A DNA stretch of 64,000 nucleotides from Clostridium sp. CAG:510 (GCA_000434615.1 FR880791.1:1-64000), one strand, 5' to 3'. Positions 24,549 through 33,353 are shown, counted from the first letter of the stretch. A program made the numbers and translations. Notes: a model not told the origin generated them from the sequence alone.

Positions 24549-25946
24549 TTATTTTTCTACTAAATTGCTTATCCACATACCTTTTTTTACCATAATAAAG
24601 CCGATGACGCACTTAATCAGGTCAAGCAGCTGGCAGCACAGATACAGCGGCACAATGGGCATATCCGTGTAACGGCTTAAGAAATATGCGCAGGGGATGC
24701 TGACCACCCATATAAATACGCTGTCAAACAAAAACGTGATGACCGTCCTGCCTCCCGCTCTGATGGTAAAATAACAGGTGTTCAGGAAAGCATTGACAGG
24801 AATATAAATCGCCACAATACGGATAAAGCCGGCAGCAAGCCCCCGTACCTTGTCCGTGGTATTGTAAATCATGGGGAAAAAGGGCGCCAGGACAAAGAGC
24901 GCAAGCCCCACCGCCATACAGGTCAAAACAGAAAAGACAATAAGCCTGGTGTCTGTTTCCTTCGCTTCTTCCATTTTTCCGGCTCCTAAAAGCTGGCCGA
25001 TGATAATTGCCACCGCATTGCCCATGGAAATGTAAACTACGCTGAACAGATTGGAAATTGTGGAAGAAATATTCAATCCTGCTACCACATCCAGTCCCCT
25101 CATGGAGTAACACTGGGTCATAACCGCCATGCCCATTGCCCACAGCAGTTCGTTTGCCATCAGAGGCGTGCCCTTTATCAGTATCTTGGATACCAGACTG
25201 CCCGGAATATGCAGGCTTTCATAAGCGCCCTTGATAAACGGATAGAGGTCGGCATGCTTATGGGTATAGAGAACAACAATGACCATTTCCACGTAGCGTG
25301 CCAGCACCGTTGCAATGGCGGCGCCAACTACACCCAGTCTGGGAAAACCTAAAAGGCCGAAAATCAGCACTGCATTGAAGCACATATTGACGCCCACCGC
25401 CGCCATACTGGCTTTCATGGGCAGAATGGTTTCCCCGCATTCTCGCAGGGTACTGGTATAACACTGACTGACTGCAAAGGGCGGTATGCCGATTAACATC
25501 ACCAAAAGATACTGTCTGCCGTAATGAAGAGCTGCCCGCAACGCCGCCGGGTCCGTGGTTTCCTCTTCATGCAGATACAGACTGATGAGGTTTTCTCCGG
25601 CAAAATAAAATAACAGGCAGGCGCACAGTGTCACAATAAAAACCGCTATCAGCTTAAAACGAAATGTATGACGCACCCCGTCGTGCTTGCCGCAGCCGTA
25701 AAACTGTGCACCGAAAATGCCGGCGCCGGATATGACACCGAAAGCGCCCAGATTAAACACAAACATAAGCTGGTTGACTATCGCCACACCCGACATCTGC
25801 TCGGTGCCCACTCTTCCCACCATGATGTTGTCCAACAGACTTACGAAGTTCGTAATGCCGTTCTGAATCATAATGGGCAGCACAACTCCAAGGACCATAA
25901 GATAAAATGCCTTATCGCCCAGATACTTTTTCTTAAAATTTTCCAT
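24549..25946 (-). CDS. MATE family efflux transporter
   Basis: A 465-residue polytopic protein with about 12 membrane segments in two halves. It would export drugs or metabolites using a Na+ or H+ gradient. N-terminal features are LPIMIQNGITNFVSLLDNIMVGRVGTEQMSGVAIVNQL, the family's first-helix pattern with the acidic DNIMVG. The second half starts near residue 235 (KGTPLMANELLWAMGMAVMTQCYSMRG). No drug-specific motif can be read. It follows cysK's promoter region on the same strand but is transcribed towards it, 90 bases away. Confidence 0.92.
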   Translation of the reverse strand: MENFKKKYLGDKAFYLMVLGVVLPIMIQNGITNFVSLLDNIMVGRVGTEQMSGVAIVNQLMFVFNLGAFGVISGAGIFGAQFYGCGKHDGVRHTFRFKLIAVFIVTLCACLLFYFAGENLISLYLHEEETTDPAALRAALHYGRQYLLVMLIGIPPFAVSQCYTSTLRECGETILPMKASMAAVGVNMCFNAVLIFGLLGFPRLGVVGAAIATVLARYVEMVIVVLYTHKHADLYPFIKGAYESLHIPGSLVSKILIKGTPLMANELLWAMGMAVMTQCYSMRGLDVVAGLNISSTISNLFSVVYISMGNAVAIIIGQLLGAGKMEEAKETDTRLIVFSVLTCMAVGLALFVLAPFFPMIYNTTDKVRGLAAGFIRIVAIYIPVNAFLNTCYFTIRAGGRTVITFLFDSVFIWVVSIPCAYFLSRYTDMPIVPLYLCCQLLDLIKCVIGFIMVKKGMWISNLVEK

Positions 25947-26018
25947 GTTTCTCTCCCTTTTTATTCTGCGGCAGATTTACTCTTTCTGCCTGTGTCTTTC
26001 ATGCAGCATCTCCGCTGC

Positions 26019-26714
26019 TTATTCTACGCCGCGCAGCTCCGCTTTTTTCACATAGGGCTTCACAAGCTGCAGAAAGCTCTCTAATTCTTCCTTTTCAAAG
26101 GCGGAATAGCCTTTTTTGATTACATTCTCATTGTCCCGGTACGATTGCAGATAATATGCCTCTGCCCCCTCAATCCACTGCCCCATTTTGGCAAAGTCCT
26201 CTTCTTCATGAAGTCCTTTTACCACAGTGGTCCGAAATTCATAGACGATCCCGGAATGCAAGAGCAAGTCCACGCTCTCCTCTAACTTTTCTATCTCCAA
26301 ATCCGGCTTTCCAACTGTCAGCGCATATTTTTCCCGACTGTTTTTCAAATCCATTGCCACATAGTCCAGGAGCTTTTCTTTTAAAAGACCCTGCAGCACT
26401 CCCGGTCTGTAGCCGTTGGTGTCCAGCTTCACCAGAAGACCCAGTTCTTTTATTTTACGGATAAAATCCACCAGATCCGGCTGCAGGGTGGGTTCTCCGC
26501 CCGTAATACATACGCCGGAAAGTATATTTTTTCTCTTTTTTAAGAACGCAATCACCTCTTCTTCCGAAATCACCGGAAACTCACCCGGATGCAGCACCAG
26601 ATCGCCGTTGTGGCAGAATGGGCAGCAAAAATTACAGCCCCCTGTAAAAACAGTGGCTGCTACGTGTTCGGGATAATCCAATAAGGTTGTTTTATTTAAT
26701 CCATGTATCTGCAT
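26019..26714 (-). CDS. NrdG2-type anaerobic ribonucleotide reductase activating protein (radical SAM)
   Basis: A 231-residue radical SAM activase. The N-terminus MQIHGLNKTTLLDYPEHVAATVFTGGCNF is typical of the NrdG2 group, with the cluster motif CNFCCPFC (C-x3-C-x2-C). It is followed by GGEPTLQPDLV, the SAM-binding region. It would generate the glycyl radical on an anaerobic ribonucleotide reductase or another glycyl-radical enzyme. No nrdD is in the window, so its target is elsewhere. Divergent from tadA. Confidence 0.85.
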   Translation of the reverse strand: MQIHGLNKTTLLDYPEHVAATVFTGGCNFCCPFCHNGDLVLHPGEFPVISEEEVIAFLKKRKNILSGVCITGGEPTLQPDLVDFIRKIKELGLLVKLDTNGYRPGVLQGLLKEKLLDYVAMDLKNSREKYALTVGKPDLEIEKLEESVDLLLHSGIVYEFRTTVVKGLHEEEDFAKMGQWIEGAEAYYLQSYRDNENVIKKGYSAFEKEELESFLQLVKPYVKKAELRGVE

Positions 26715-26719
26715 TTCGG

Positions 26720-26748
26720 TTGCCTCTTTTCCTTCCTGCAGTTATAAT
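26720..26748 (+). promoter_or_regulatory. tadA promoter
   Basis: TTGCCT (26720-26725), 17-base spacer, TATAAT (26743-26748), about 108 bases before the chosen tadA start. Confidence 0.7.
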
Positions 26749-26856
26749 AAAAATACAAGAATCCGTCCACCGGATAATTTCTATCATACCAATAAAAAGA
26801 GACAAACGCAAGTGCGGCTCCGTGCGGAAGCTATGATATTAAATAAGGAAATGAAA

Positions 26857-27375
26857 ATGGAAAACAACAATCAGGATAAGCGGAAAGACAATGCTCTTAT
26901 GCAGCATGAAAAATATATGAAGGAAGCCATAAAACAGGCGAAAAAAGCATATAAATTAGGAGAGGTTCCCATCGGCTGCGTGATTGTGTATGAGGGCAAA
27001 ATCATCGGACGAGGCTACAACCGACGCAAAACGGACAAGAACACACTCTCCCATGCGGAAATCATTGCCATCAGAAAGGCAAGCAGGGTCATGGGCGACT
27101 GGCGTCTGGAGGGCTGTCAGCTCTATGTAACTTTAGAGCCCTGTCAGATGTGCGCCGGAGCGATCGTACAGGCACGCATTCCCGAGGTTTACATGGGCTG
27201 TATGAATCCCAAGGCAGGTTGTGCCGGTTCTATCTTAAATATCCTGCAGATGCCCGAATTTAACCATCAGGTTGCTGTTACGCGGGGCATACTGGAAGAG
27301 GAATGCAGCAATATGCTGAAAACATTTTTTAAGGAGCTGCGCCTGCGGCTTAGGCAGGAGAAAGAGAACTCTTGA
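26857..27375 (+). CDS. tadA: tRNA-specific adenosine deaminase
   Basis: It converts A34 to inosine in tRNA-Arg(ACG). From start MENNNQDKRKDN (172 residues, AAGGAA site upstream); an in-frame ATG two codons earlier and longer starts are possible but weaker. The catalytic HAE is in LSHAEIIAI, and the zinc cysteines are in TLEPCQMCAGAI. N-terminal extension of about 15 residues precedes the usual EKYMKEAIKQAKKAYKLGEVPIGCVIV. The stop codon overlaps the -35 of the SRP RNA promoter. Confidence 0.95.
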   Translation: MENNNQDKRKDNALMQHEKYMKEAIKQAKKAYKLGEVPIGCVIVYEGKIIGRGYNRRKTDKNTLSHAEIIAIRKASRVMGDWRLEGCQLYVTLEPCQMCAGAIVQARIPEVYMGCMNPKAGCAGSILNILQMPEFNHQVAVTRGILEEECSNMLKTFFKELRLRLRQEKENS

Positions 27376-27400
27376 CACTTTCCTTAAAAACCGATATACT
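27372..27400 (+). promoter_or_regulatory. SRP RNA promoter
   Basis: TTGACA (27372-27377), 17-base spacer, TATACT (27395-27400). The -35 contains the tadA stop codon. Confidence 0.88.
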
Positions 27401-27405
27401 TAATA

Positions 27406-27622
27406 AGCCGTGCATATGCCTTTAGGCGGGCATTTCTATGGCTGGCTTTCTGAAGCGATGTTGAAGTTTGGGTCTTACGCAATGGACATCCACGAACCGT
27501 GTCAGGGTGGGAACACAGCAGCACTAAGAGGAACCGTTCATGTGCCGTAAGGGTGCCTGGCGGAGTCGTTTTCAGGGGTACCGCATAGAAGTGTCTACCC
27601 AAATGTGTATGCGCGGTTTTTC
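27406..27622 (+). ncRNA. ffs: Signal recognition particle RNA (large Firmicutes type)
   Basis: The RNA core of the SRP, which binds Ffh. Ends pair: GCCGTGCATA near 27408 with TGTATGCGCGGT near 27605-27617. The helix 8 hallmark runs from CGTGTCAGGGTGGGAAC through AGCAGCACTAAG and AGGAACCG to GTGCCGTAAGGGTGCCTGG (about 27500-27560). The 3' end is followed by a T-run at 27617-27621. It directly follows tadA, a linkage known from other Firmicutes. Exact ends are inferred from promoter and pairing. Confidence 0.9.
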
Positions 27623-27708
27623 TATGCCCGGCGGGACAATCTGATGCATGTTTTTCATTTAATGCCCGGGCGGCATAAGGCTTGCTGTTTTAAGGAATGG
27701 TGATTTCG

Positions 27709-28611
27709 ATGGGTTGTAAATTATGCAAAAGAGAATGTAATGCGGACAGAGCACATGGGGAAGGCGGCTATTGCGGAGAAAGCGACGGTATATGGGTAGC
27801 GCGCGCTGCCCTGCATTTGTGGGAGGAACCCTGCATCTGCGGCAAAGCCGGCTCCGGCGCCGTGTTCTTCTGCGGCTGCCCGCTGCATTGTGTTTACTGC
27901 CAGAATGCCTCTATTTCCTGCGGACATGCCGGAGAGGCTGCCTCACCGAAATGCATCACCGCAGAAAGGCTAACGGAAATTTTTTTGTCCCTGCAGTCCC
28001 AGGATGCCTGCAACATTAACCTCATTACCCCGACACAGTACATCCCGCAGATTATTACCGCCTTAAAGAGTGCAAAAAAACAGGGCCTTTCCATCCCCAT
28101 TGTCTACAATACCGGCACCTATGAAAAGCCCGAAGTCCTGCGTTCCTTAAGCGGTCTTGTTGACATTTATCTGCCGGATTTCAAATACTATTCCCACAGA
28201 CTTTCCGAAAAGTATTCCGCTGCACCGGACTATCGGGAAACGGCTGCCGCCGCGCTTGCCGAAATGGTACGCCAGACCGGCGCACCCGTATACGACGAAA
28301 ACACCGGACTAATGAAATCCGGTGTTATTGTCCGTCATATGATGCTTCCCGGCCACCTGCAGGACTCTAAAAAGGTGCTGTTCTATCTCTGCGATACCTA
28401 TGGCGATACCATTGTTTACAGTGTTATGAGCCAGTACACTCCTGTCAGGATGTTTCCCGACATGCCCGAACTGAACCGCCGTGTTTCCCACCGGGAATAC
28501 AATGCCCTTCTGGACTATTGTCTGTCCATCGGCATCGAGGACGGCTACATGCAGGAAGGCGAAGCGGCGGAAAGCAGCTTTATTCCCTCCTTTAATGGGG
28601 AAGGCGTATAA
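27709..28611 (+). CDS. Radical SAM protein, PflA-like (COG1313 type)
   Basis: 300 residues from MGCKLCKRECN; an upstream ATG four codons earlier is less likely. A Cys-rich N-terminus (CKLCKRECN) resembles a ferredoxin-like insert. The radical SAM motif is CPLHCVYCQN (C-x3-C-x2-C), followed by a TIM-barrel with NLITPTQYIPQI and VYNTGTYEKPEVLRSLSGLVDIYLPDFKY. This is the group of putative pyruvate-formate-lyase-activating enzyme homologues whose true substrates are not known. Stands alone behind SRP RNA; no glycyl-radical enzyme nearby. Confidence 0.85.
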   Translation: MGCKLCKRECNADRAHGEGGYCGESDGIWVARAALHLWEEPCICGKAGSGAVFFCGCPLHCVYCQNASISCGHAGEAASPKCITAERLTEIFLSLQSQDACNINLITPTQYIPQIITALKSAKKQGLSIPIVYNTGTYEKPEVLRSLSGLVDIYLPDFKYYSHRLSEKYSAAPDYRETAAAALAEMVRQTGAPVYDENTGLMKSGVIVRHMMLPGHLQDSKKVLFYLCDTYGDTIVYSVMSQYTPVRMFPDMPELNRRVSHREYNALLDYCLSIGIEDGYMQEGEAAESSFIPSFNGEGV

Positions 28612-28618
28612 GCTTCGT

Positions 28619-29719
28619 CTATATCTCTACCCGTTTCATGTAATAGCCAAAACTGCCGTCCTGGACGGCATCCCCGTCTCCTTCAAACCCTTCAAATCCA
28701 AAGAGCAGGGCTGCCTGTTTTTCTCTCTCGTAGTAAACTCCGGGCACGCCCAGATAATAATTATCGTCTATTCCTTCCTTTATTTTTGTCAAAATCAGGT
28801 GTCCGTAGTTATAGTAGCCGTGCAACAGGAAACTGTTTTGCACCATTTCCTGATAGTGCTCCGACAGAATTACAAAATCGCAGGGGGCGATGGATAAATA
28901 TTCCCTGACGTCCCCGAATGGCTGAATTTTAGGATAGATGCGGTTAAGCTGCTCCCATTTGTTGGGGGAAATCTGCCCTGCCTGCATTTTCCGCTGTGAG
29001 CGCAGGAACGGGGCTTCGGAGGCTGGCTCCTCCTCATGGGACTGCGCTTCTTCCTCCGCAGGCGGGATGGCTTGCTGCGGCTCCGGCTGTTCTTCTGCTT
29101 CCGGTTCGACCTGCTGCGGCTCCTCAGTTTCAGGCATGGGCTGCGGGACTTCTGTAGCTGGCTCATGCGGCGGCAAATCCGGTTGAATTTCTCCCGCAGG
29201 TGCGGCATCCTGCCGCAGTTCTTCATTCCCCGGCATGGGCTGCGGCTCCAGCACCGTATCGTCGTATGCATCCAGTACGGTCTGTGCGGCTGCAAGCATG
29301 GCGGGCTCCGACTCGTTCTGCGGCACCGTTTCCGAAGCCTCCGCTTTTTGTTTTTCCCGATTTCGCCAAATTCCCCTCAAAAATCTGGTTTCGGAAAGTT
29401 TTATGATAATTCCGTCACACCCCTCGTAAGGAATTCCTGTTCCGGCTAAGTTTTCATTATGCCAGATGCCGGCATACTCTGCGGTTCCGTACTGCAGATA
29501 AATGGTGTCTGCGGGATAGCCTTCTCCTTCCGAAAGCAGCATGAGCTCTCCCCGGCAGGAGTCCGTAGGATACAGTCCCCTGATATGTATCTGTACACGG
29601 CTTTCTTCCCCTCTCGCTTCCCACTTAATCACACCGCCGTTTTTTATTTTATTCTCCCGCTCAACATAGTCTAAATAAATAATTTTTTTCTGAAAAAAAA
29701 TCTTGTCCCCTTTTTCCAT
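28619..29719 (-). CDS. Hypothetical protein, DUF6128-like C-terminus
   Basis: A 366-residue soluble protein with three parts. Residues 1-115 are a beta-rich domain starting IFFQKKIIYLDYVERENKIKNGGVIKW. Residues 130-235 are low complexity, rich in Pro, Glu and Gln (PMPETEEPQQVEPEAEEQPEPQ spread over the region). The C-terminal 125 residues are compact, ending VYYEREKQAALLFGFEGFEG and FGYYMKRVEI. From memory this C-terminus resembles the DUF6128 group found in Lachnospiraceae. No signal peptide or membrane helix. Convergent with the radical SAM gene, 8 bases apart. Function unknown. Confidence 0.6.
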   Translation of the reverse strand: MEKGDKIFFQKKIIYLDYVERENKIKNGGVIKWEARGEESRVQIHIRGLYPTDSCRGELMLLSEGEGYPADTIYLQYGTAEYAGIWHNENLAGTGIPYEGCDGIIIKLSETRFLRGIWRNREKQKAEASETVPQNESEPAMLAAAQTVLDAYDDTVLEPQPMPGNEELRQDAAPAGEIQPDLPPHEPATEVPQPMPETEEPQQVEPEAEEQPEPQQAIPPAEEEAQSHEEEPASEAPFLRSQRKMQAGQISPNKWEQLNRIYPKIQPFGDVREYLSIAPCDFVILSEHYQEMVQNSFLLHGYYNYGHLILTKIKEGIDDNYYLGVPGVYYEREKQAALLFGFEGFEGDGDAVQDGSFGYYMKRVEI

Positions 29720-29804
29720 ATCCGCAAAATCCCCTTAGCCAATTCCTTTAGTGATATATATGCGGAATATCCGAAAAATATGACAAGATTTTTCAAAAGT
29801 ATCA

Positions 29805-29928
29805 AAATAAATAAAAAGGCTCACCAGAAAATACTGCATACCCTCTGGTGAACCTTTTTGATAAGCTCAAATCTGGTTTGATGCACGCATCGCCCCAGTA
29901 AAAATCTCTAGCGATTTTTGTTCTATAA
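29805..29928 (-). ncRNA. Candidate small RNA with own promoter and terminator
   Basis: On the minus strand a consensus promoter (TTGACA 29963-29958, 17-base spacer, TATGAT 29940-29935) drives about 115 bases with no ORF. These end at a strong terminator (29813-29828 paired with 29844-29859, 15 of 16 positions, then T-rich). Within the RNA, AAAAATC (near 29909) and GATTTTT form a second hairpin. It lies at the left edge of the AT-rich restriction island. No known RNA family recognised; alternative is a leader remnant of a lost gene. Confidence 0.55.
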
Positions 29929-29934
29929 AATTGT

Positions 29935-29963
29935 ATCATACTCTTTTCCGACATACTTGTCAA
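29935..29963 (-). promoter_or_regulatory. Promoter of the candidate small RNA
   Basis: TTGACA (29963-29958), 17 bases, TATGAT (29940-29935), minus strand; no coding sequence begins within 200 bases downstream. Confidence 0.75.
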
Positions 29964-29970
29964 CTGGTTG

Positions 29971-30138
29971 CTATAAAAAGTTAGTATGTCTGGGATTACT
30001 GTTCTTTTTCGTAATATACTTTATAATACTGCTAATAAAAAGATAAGCATCCTTTATATAGGGATTTTTATCAAAGTATTCTTTATGTCTTTTTATGCGA
30101 CCGTCCTCATCACAAAATAAATGTTTTATTTCCCCCAT
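29971..30138 (-). CDS. Small AT-rich ORF, 55 residues, possibly decayed
   Basis: Starts MGEIKHLFCDEDGRIKRH and ends ITKKNSNPRHTNFL. The same frame is open about 25 codons upstream of the ATG without another start, so it may be the 3' remnant of a longer gene. No family recognised. The interval 30139-30322 holds nothing else that I can see. Confidence 0.3.
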   Translation of the reverse strand: MGEIKHLFCDEDGRIKRHKEYFDKNPYIKDAYLFISSIIKYITKKNSNPRHTNFL

Positions 30139-30322
30139 CTTCCTATTTCTGGAATTTTTAGTAGCCGATAGTCTATATTGAACTTCGAACGCTGTACTAT
30201 ATTATACATCCTTTGATTTATTCTGCTATTAGAAGAAACTGTAAAGCTTCATGCCGCCTCTTTAATACTAGACCCCAAAATTCATTTTCTACATTTTGTT
30301 TTAACACATTTAAGAACGCTTT

Positions 30323-31135
30323 TTATTTGAAATACAATACTTTTATACGTTCCAGTGCTTCTTTAATGTATTCCGAACTTGCCTTATACTGTTCAAACAC
30401 AATATTGAAACCCTCTGGATCGTCACATACAAAGTTCCAATAATCTTTTCCAATCAGTAATTCATCATCAGCAAAAAACTGCTTCACTCTTTCCTGCTTC
30501 CACTCAGAGTCTTCACCATACTTATTATAAGCCGTTCCAAAAAACAACTTTATTTTATCGTCTGGTTTATCCCTCAACGAATTTTTAAGAATAAAATACT
30601 CTTGTAACATAGCAAGTTTTTCAGTCTTTGCTTTTTTATTATCTAAGTCACCACCAGCTTTAAGCTCTATTAAATAGTGCTCTTTTTTCTTATTATTATA
30701 GAAATAGTGGTCTGTCACATGTGATTTTTCAAAACTTCGTGTGTCCGCTGGTATCATGCAAGTAAAATCACAATAATCCGAAGTCAATGGCTTTCTATGT
30801 TTTTCATATTCCAATATAATATAATCCATATGCTGTGATTGCTGTGGCAACAAGAAAGAATCAATATTACCACGCACATCATAAGACAATTTCGCCACTT
30901 CATTTCCTATTTTTTCTAAAACCTTTCCAAATGAACTGTCAAAACTTCTAACAAACGCACTATAAAACATAAACTCCTTACCAAGTTCCGCAACGAAACA
31001 ATTATTCTTCTTGCTGTTTATAACCCCCTCTGGATCATTTACTTCATTAGCAAATCTAGTTTCATAACTATCCGTAAATTTCTTTATCTCCCTATCGACA
31101 ATATTTTGTATTGCAGCCTTTTTTGCTTCGTCCAT
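30323..31135 (-). CDS. Type II restriction endonuclease, TdeIII-like
   Basis: 270 residues, last gene of the restriction cluster. Residues 45-85 (ELGKEFMFYSAFVRSFDSSFGK...) resemble the conserved N-terminal part of TdeIII/MjaII-type enzymes. The PD-(D/E)xK centre is probably Asp142 in VTDHYFY with Glu157 and Lys159 in YLIELKAGGDLDNKKAK. KDYWNF near residue 225 also fits that family. Adjacent to the methylase with 3 bases between them. Known TdeIII recognises GGNCC, but specificity here cannot be read. AT-rich unlike the flanking chromosome. The family call is tentative; the nuclease call is firmer. Confidence 0.65.
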   Translation of the reverse strand: MDEAKKAAIQNIVDREIKKFTDSYETRFANEVNDPEGVINSKKNNCFVAELGKEFMFYSAFVRSFDSSFGKVLEKIGNEVAKLSYDVRGNIDSFLLPQQSQHMDYIILEYEKHRKPLTSDYCDFTCMIPADTRSFEKSHVTDHYFYNNKKKEHYLIELKAGGDLDNKKAKTEKLAMLQEYFILKNSLRDKPDDKIKLFFGTAYNKYGEDSEWKQERVKQFFADDELLIGKDYWNFVCDDPEGFNIVFEQYKASSEYIKEALERIKVLYFK

Positions 31136-31138
31136 TAA

Positions 31139-32311
31139 TTAGTCCCCTATCTTATAATTTGTAATTAACAAATGCTGTGCATTCTTATCATTCCTATCTT
31201 GAAAACTCACAAAATATTTCTTATCAAATGACGACACATATAATCGATTGCCGTTTGCCGTTTTAGTGTTCTCGCAATATAGTGATGAAATATAATCTGT
31301 ATTTTTAATAACGATCATAAAATTAGCTTTGCACTCTTTTATTAAATATTCTGCTAATCTATATTGATCCTCTTTGTCGAATTCATTTTTAGCATATGTA
31401 CTAAATTCCGAATCATATGGCGGATCTAAAAATACAAAATCATTCTTTTTAGGTTTATATGTATTCATAAATTCATAAAAATCCATATTGCCAATTATAG
31501 TATTCGAAAGATGTTTAATTACATCTTCATTTTGATAATACTCAATCTTATTTGTAAAAGATTTTCTATTATAGGAAATTCCACCATATGGCACATTAAA
31601 CTTACCATCCTTATTATATCTAAACATAGACGAATAACATACCTGTCTAATAAAGAAATATATTGCCGTAGCAAATTCCTTACTAATTCCTAATTCATCT
31701 TTATTATTCATCAACATTCTAAAATGCGTATAAAAAGCAGCTTTCAACGCAGATTCAATATTAGATACAACATCCGGATATACTAAATCCCCTTTTTCTC
31801 CCTCTATCTTATTCATTCTTATCATTTTATTCTTTATACTCTTACACAACTCATAAACAAACTCTTCAATCTGATAATTGAAATTAGTTGTTAATAATCC
31901 ATTGAATTCATCTGCATTTGCGAGAACAAATTCTGTTATCTTATCGCCCAATTGTTGCTTATTTAATTCGCCTTTTTTATACATATAGTATATATCTACT
32001 ATTGTTTTTTCATGATGGTCAACAACTTTACTTATAATATTCCAGTTATATTCAATTGCATTTAACTTATCAAAGAACTCCTTATTTTGCTCCTTAACCA
32101 TTTCATAAAGTGCAATTAACTCGTCTGACTTATCATTTATGTAGTATTTCTTTGCGTCAATTGCAAAATATACAGCACCTCCACCAACAAATGGCTCATA
32201 GTAGTTATCGATACTATTAGGAAGTGCTGGTATTATATAGCTCAATTCTTTTTCTTTACCACCTGGATATTTAATCAATGGTGATAATCTATTTGACAAC
32301 ACATTTTTCAT
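31139..32311 (-). CDS. D12-class DNA adenine (N6) methyltransferase
   Basis: 390 residues. Order of motifs is alpha-class: SPLIKYPGGK (residues 10-19), motif I FVGGGAVYFA (41-50), then a long target-recognition region (about 60-270), motif IV FLDPPYDSEF (294-303). It transfers methyl from SAM to adenine N6 to protect sites from the partner nuclease. The target-recognition part is longer than in Dam-type enzymes of about 280 residues. Located between the endonuclease and the DUF3883 gene on the same strand with very short spacers. Pairing of a D12 enzyme with a TdeIII-like nuclease is worth noting because TdeIII sites are GC-rich. Confidence 0.9.
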   Translation of the reverse strand: MKNVLSNRLSPLIKYPGGKEKELSYIIPALPNSIDNYYEPFVGGGAVYFAIDAKKYYINDKSDELIALYEMVKEQNKEFFDKLNAIEYNWNIISKVVDHHEKTIVDIYYMYKKGELNKQQLGDKITEFVLANADEFNGLLTTNFNYQIEEFVYELCKSIKNKMIRMNKIEGEKGDLVYPDVVSNIESALKAAFYTHFRMLMNNKDELGISKEFATAIYFFIRQVCYSSMFRYNKDGKFNVPYGGISYNRKSFTNKIEYYQNEDVIKHLSNTIIGNMDFYEFMNTYKPKKNDFVFLDPPYDSEFSTYAKNEFDKEDQYRLAEYLIKECKANFMIVIKNTDYISSLYCENTKTANGNRLYVSSFDKKYFVSFQDRNDKNAQHLLITNYKIGD

Positions 32312-32321
32312 AACAGACCTC

Positions 32322-33092
32322 CTATTTCTTGTAAATTATTTTATACGCAGAAACTTCTTTATCAAATACACCTTCAACAGCATTTCCTAATATATATTCT
32401 ATTTTTCCAGTTTTCGTACTCATATCAAATTCATAAACTCTAGCTATAACATAGTTTTCCTTATGCAACTCATAAAATGCATACTCCAACGATGACATAT
32501 AAAAAGGTGTCTCTTTCTTACCAGTTGTAGCCTTAACTTCAATGTATATAAGCTTTTCATCAGCATTAAATGAACTTATATCATATCCTGCCCCATCACC
32601 ATCTATCTTTGAAACATGTCTGACACTTTTTAAATATTCTGGTGCATGCTTTTTTACAAACGTAATTTGGTCATTATAAACCAATTCTTCACCTGCATTG
32701 CCAATCAATTTTCTCTCTCTATTAATTCTTTCAAAATCAATTTTCCGGGTATAAAATACTGCTGCCCTATTCTTCTTTTGACCAAGCTTTTCTACATAAA
32801 CTTTTCCTTCAAGGACATCTTTCAGTTTCTTACACTCATAAGATACATACTTATCTATTATACTGTCATAATACACATTATTAAAAAACACCTTATTATA
32901 ATGTGAACGTAAATTTCTTACTTTTTGAGAAAAATATGTATCATTTCTATTCGCTATAATATCCATATCATGTCCCGATGGTTGCATACGCTCAACCAAT
33001 ATTTCAATCAATTCCCCCATATCAAGTTCACCATATTCTTCTATCACTTTAACCGCTTCTACAGCAATTTTACTTTCTGTAAATCTAGACAC
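32322..33092 (-). CDS. DUF3883 / Mrr-like nuclease-fold protein
   Basis: 256 residues. The N-terminal half (residues 1-80) looks helical and DNA-binding (VEAVKVIEEYGELDMGELIEILVERM, FSQKVRNLRSHY). The C-terminal domain has the DUF3883 pattern: GNAGEELVYN (131-140), VSKIDGDGAGYDISSF (160-175) and LIYIEVKATTG (181-191). Glu136, Asp171, Glu185 and Lys187 form a PD-(D/E)xK-type centre. DUF3883 modules occur in defence and restriction loci. Here it precedes the methylase by 10 bases, giving the cluster two nuclease-like proteins. It could be a second or accessory nuclease, or the modification-dependent arm. Confidence 0.75.
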   Translation of the reverse strand: MSRFTESKIAVEAVKVIEEYGELDMGELIEILVERMQPSGHDMDIIANRNDTYFSQKVRNLRSHYNKVFFNNVYYDSIIDKYVSYECKKLKDVLEGKVYVEKLGQKKNRAAVFYTRKIDFERINRERKLIGNAGEELVYNDQITFVKKHAPEYLKSVRHVSKIDGDGAGYDISSFNADEKLIYIEVKATTGKKETPFYMSSLEYAFYELHKENYVIARVYEFDMSTKTGKIEYILGNAVEGVFDKEVSAYKIIYKK

Positions 33093-33129
33093 ACCTTTAT
33101 CTCCTTCACCTTTTTCTTTCTATCAAAAT

Positions 33130-33318
33130 TTATTCTATGGCACTACGTCCACTTTTTACCCAAGCATCTAATTCAACTCTTTTAAATTTCCATAATTTAC
33201 CTATTTTATGTGCCGGCATATCTGTCTTCTTAATCCAATTTCTAACAGTATCCTTCGTCACATCCAAATAACAGGCAGCCGCTTCAATTCCAATCCAATC
33301 TTCCATATAATTATCCAT
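33130..33318 (-). CDS. Excisionase-like helix-turn-helix protein, possible control protein
   Basis: 62 residues from start MDNYMEDWIGIE, with AGGAGA 8-9 bases upstream; a start eight codons earlier would overlap that site. The MerR/excisionase HTH_17 pattern is clear: IGIEAAACYLDVTKDTVRNWIKKTDMPAHKIGKLWKFKRVELDAWVKSG. Such small proteins act as excisionases for integrases or as regulators in restriction loci. As first gene before the DUF3883, methylase and nuclease genes, it could set their expression, like C proteins do. Two direct repeats upstream could be its sites. Confidence 0.8.
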   Translation of the reverse strand: MDNYMEDWIGIEAAACYLDVTKDTVRNWIKKTDMPAHKIGKLWKFKRVELDAWVKSGRSAIE

Positions 33319-33353
33319 AACATTAGCTCTCCTATTCCCCAAAACCTATCAAC

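Noticed and set aside
27623..27708. Further RNA gene behind SRP RNA
   Set aside because: The GC-rich stretch could fold, but I see no promoter, no family and no clear terminator apart from the T-run ending SRP RNA.
29881..29940. Type III toxin-antitoxin RNA
   Set aside because: No tandem repeats in the RNA and no ToxN-like gene downstream.
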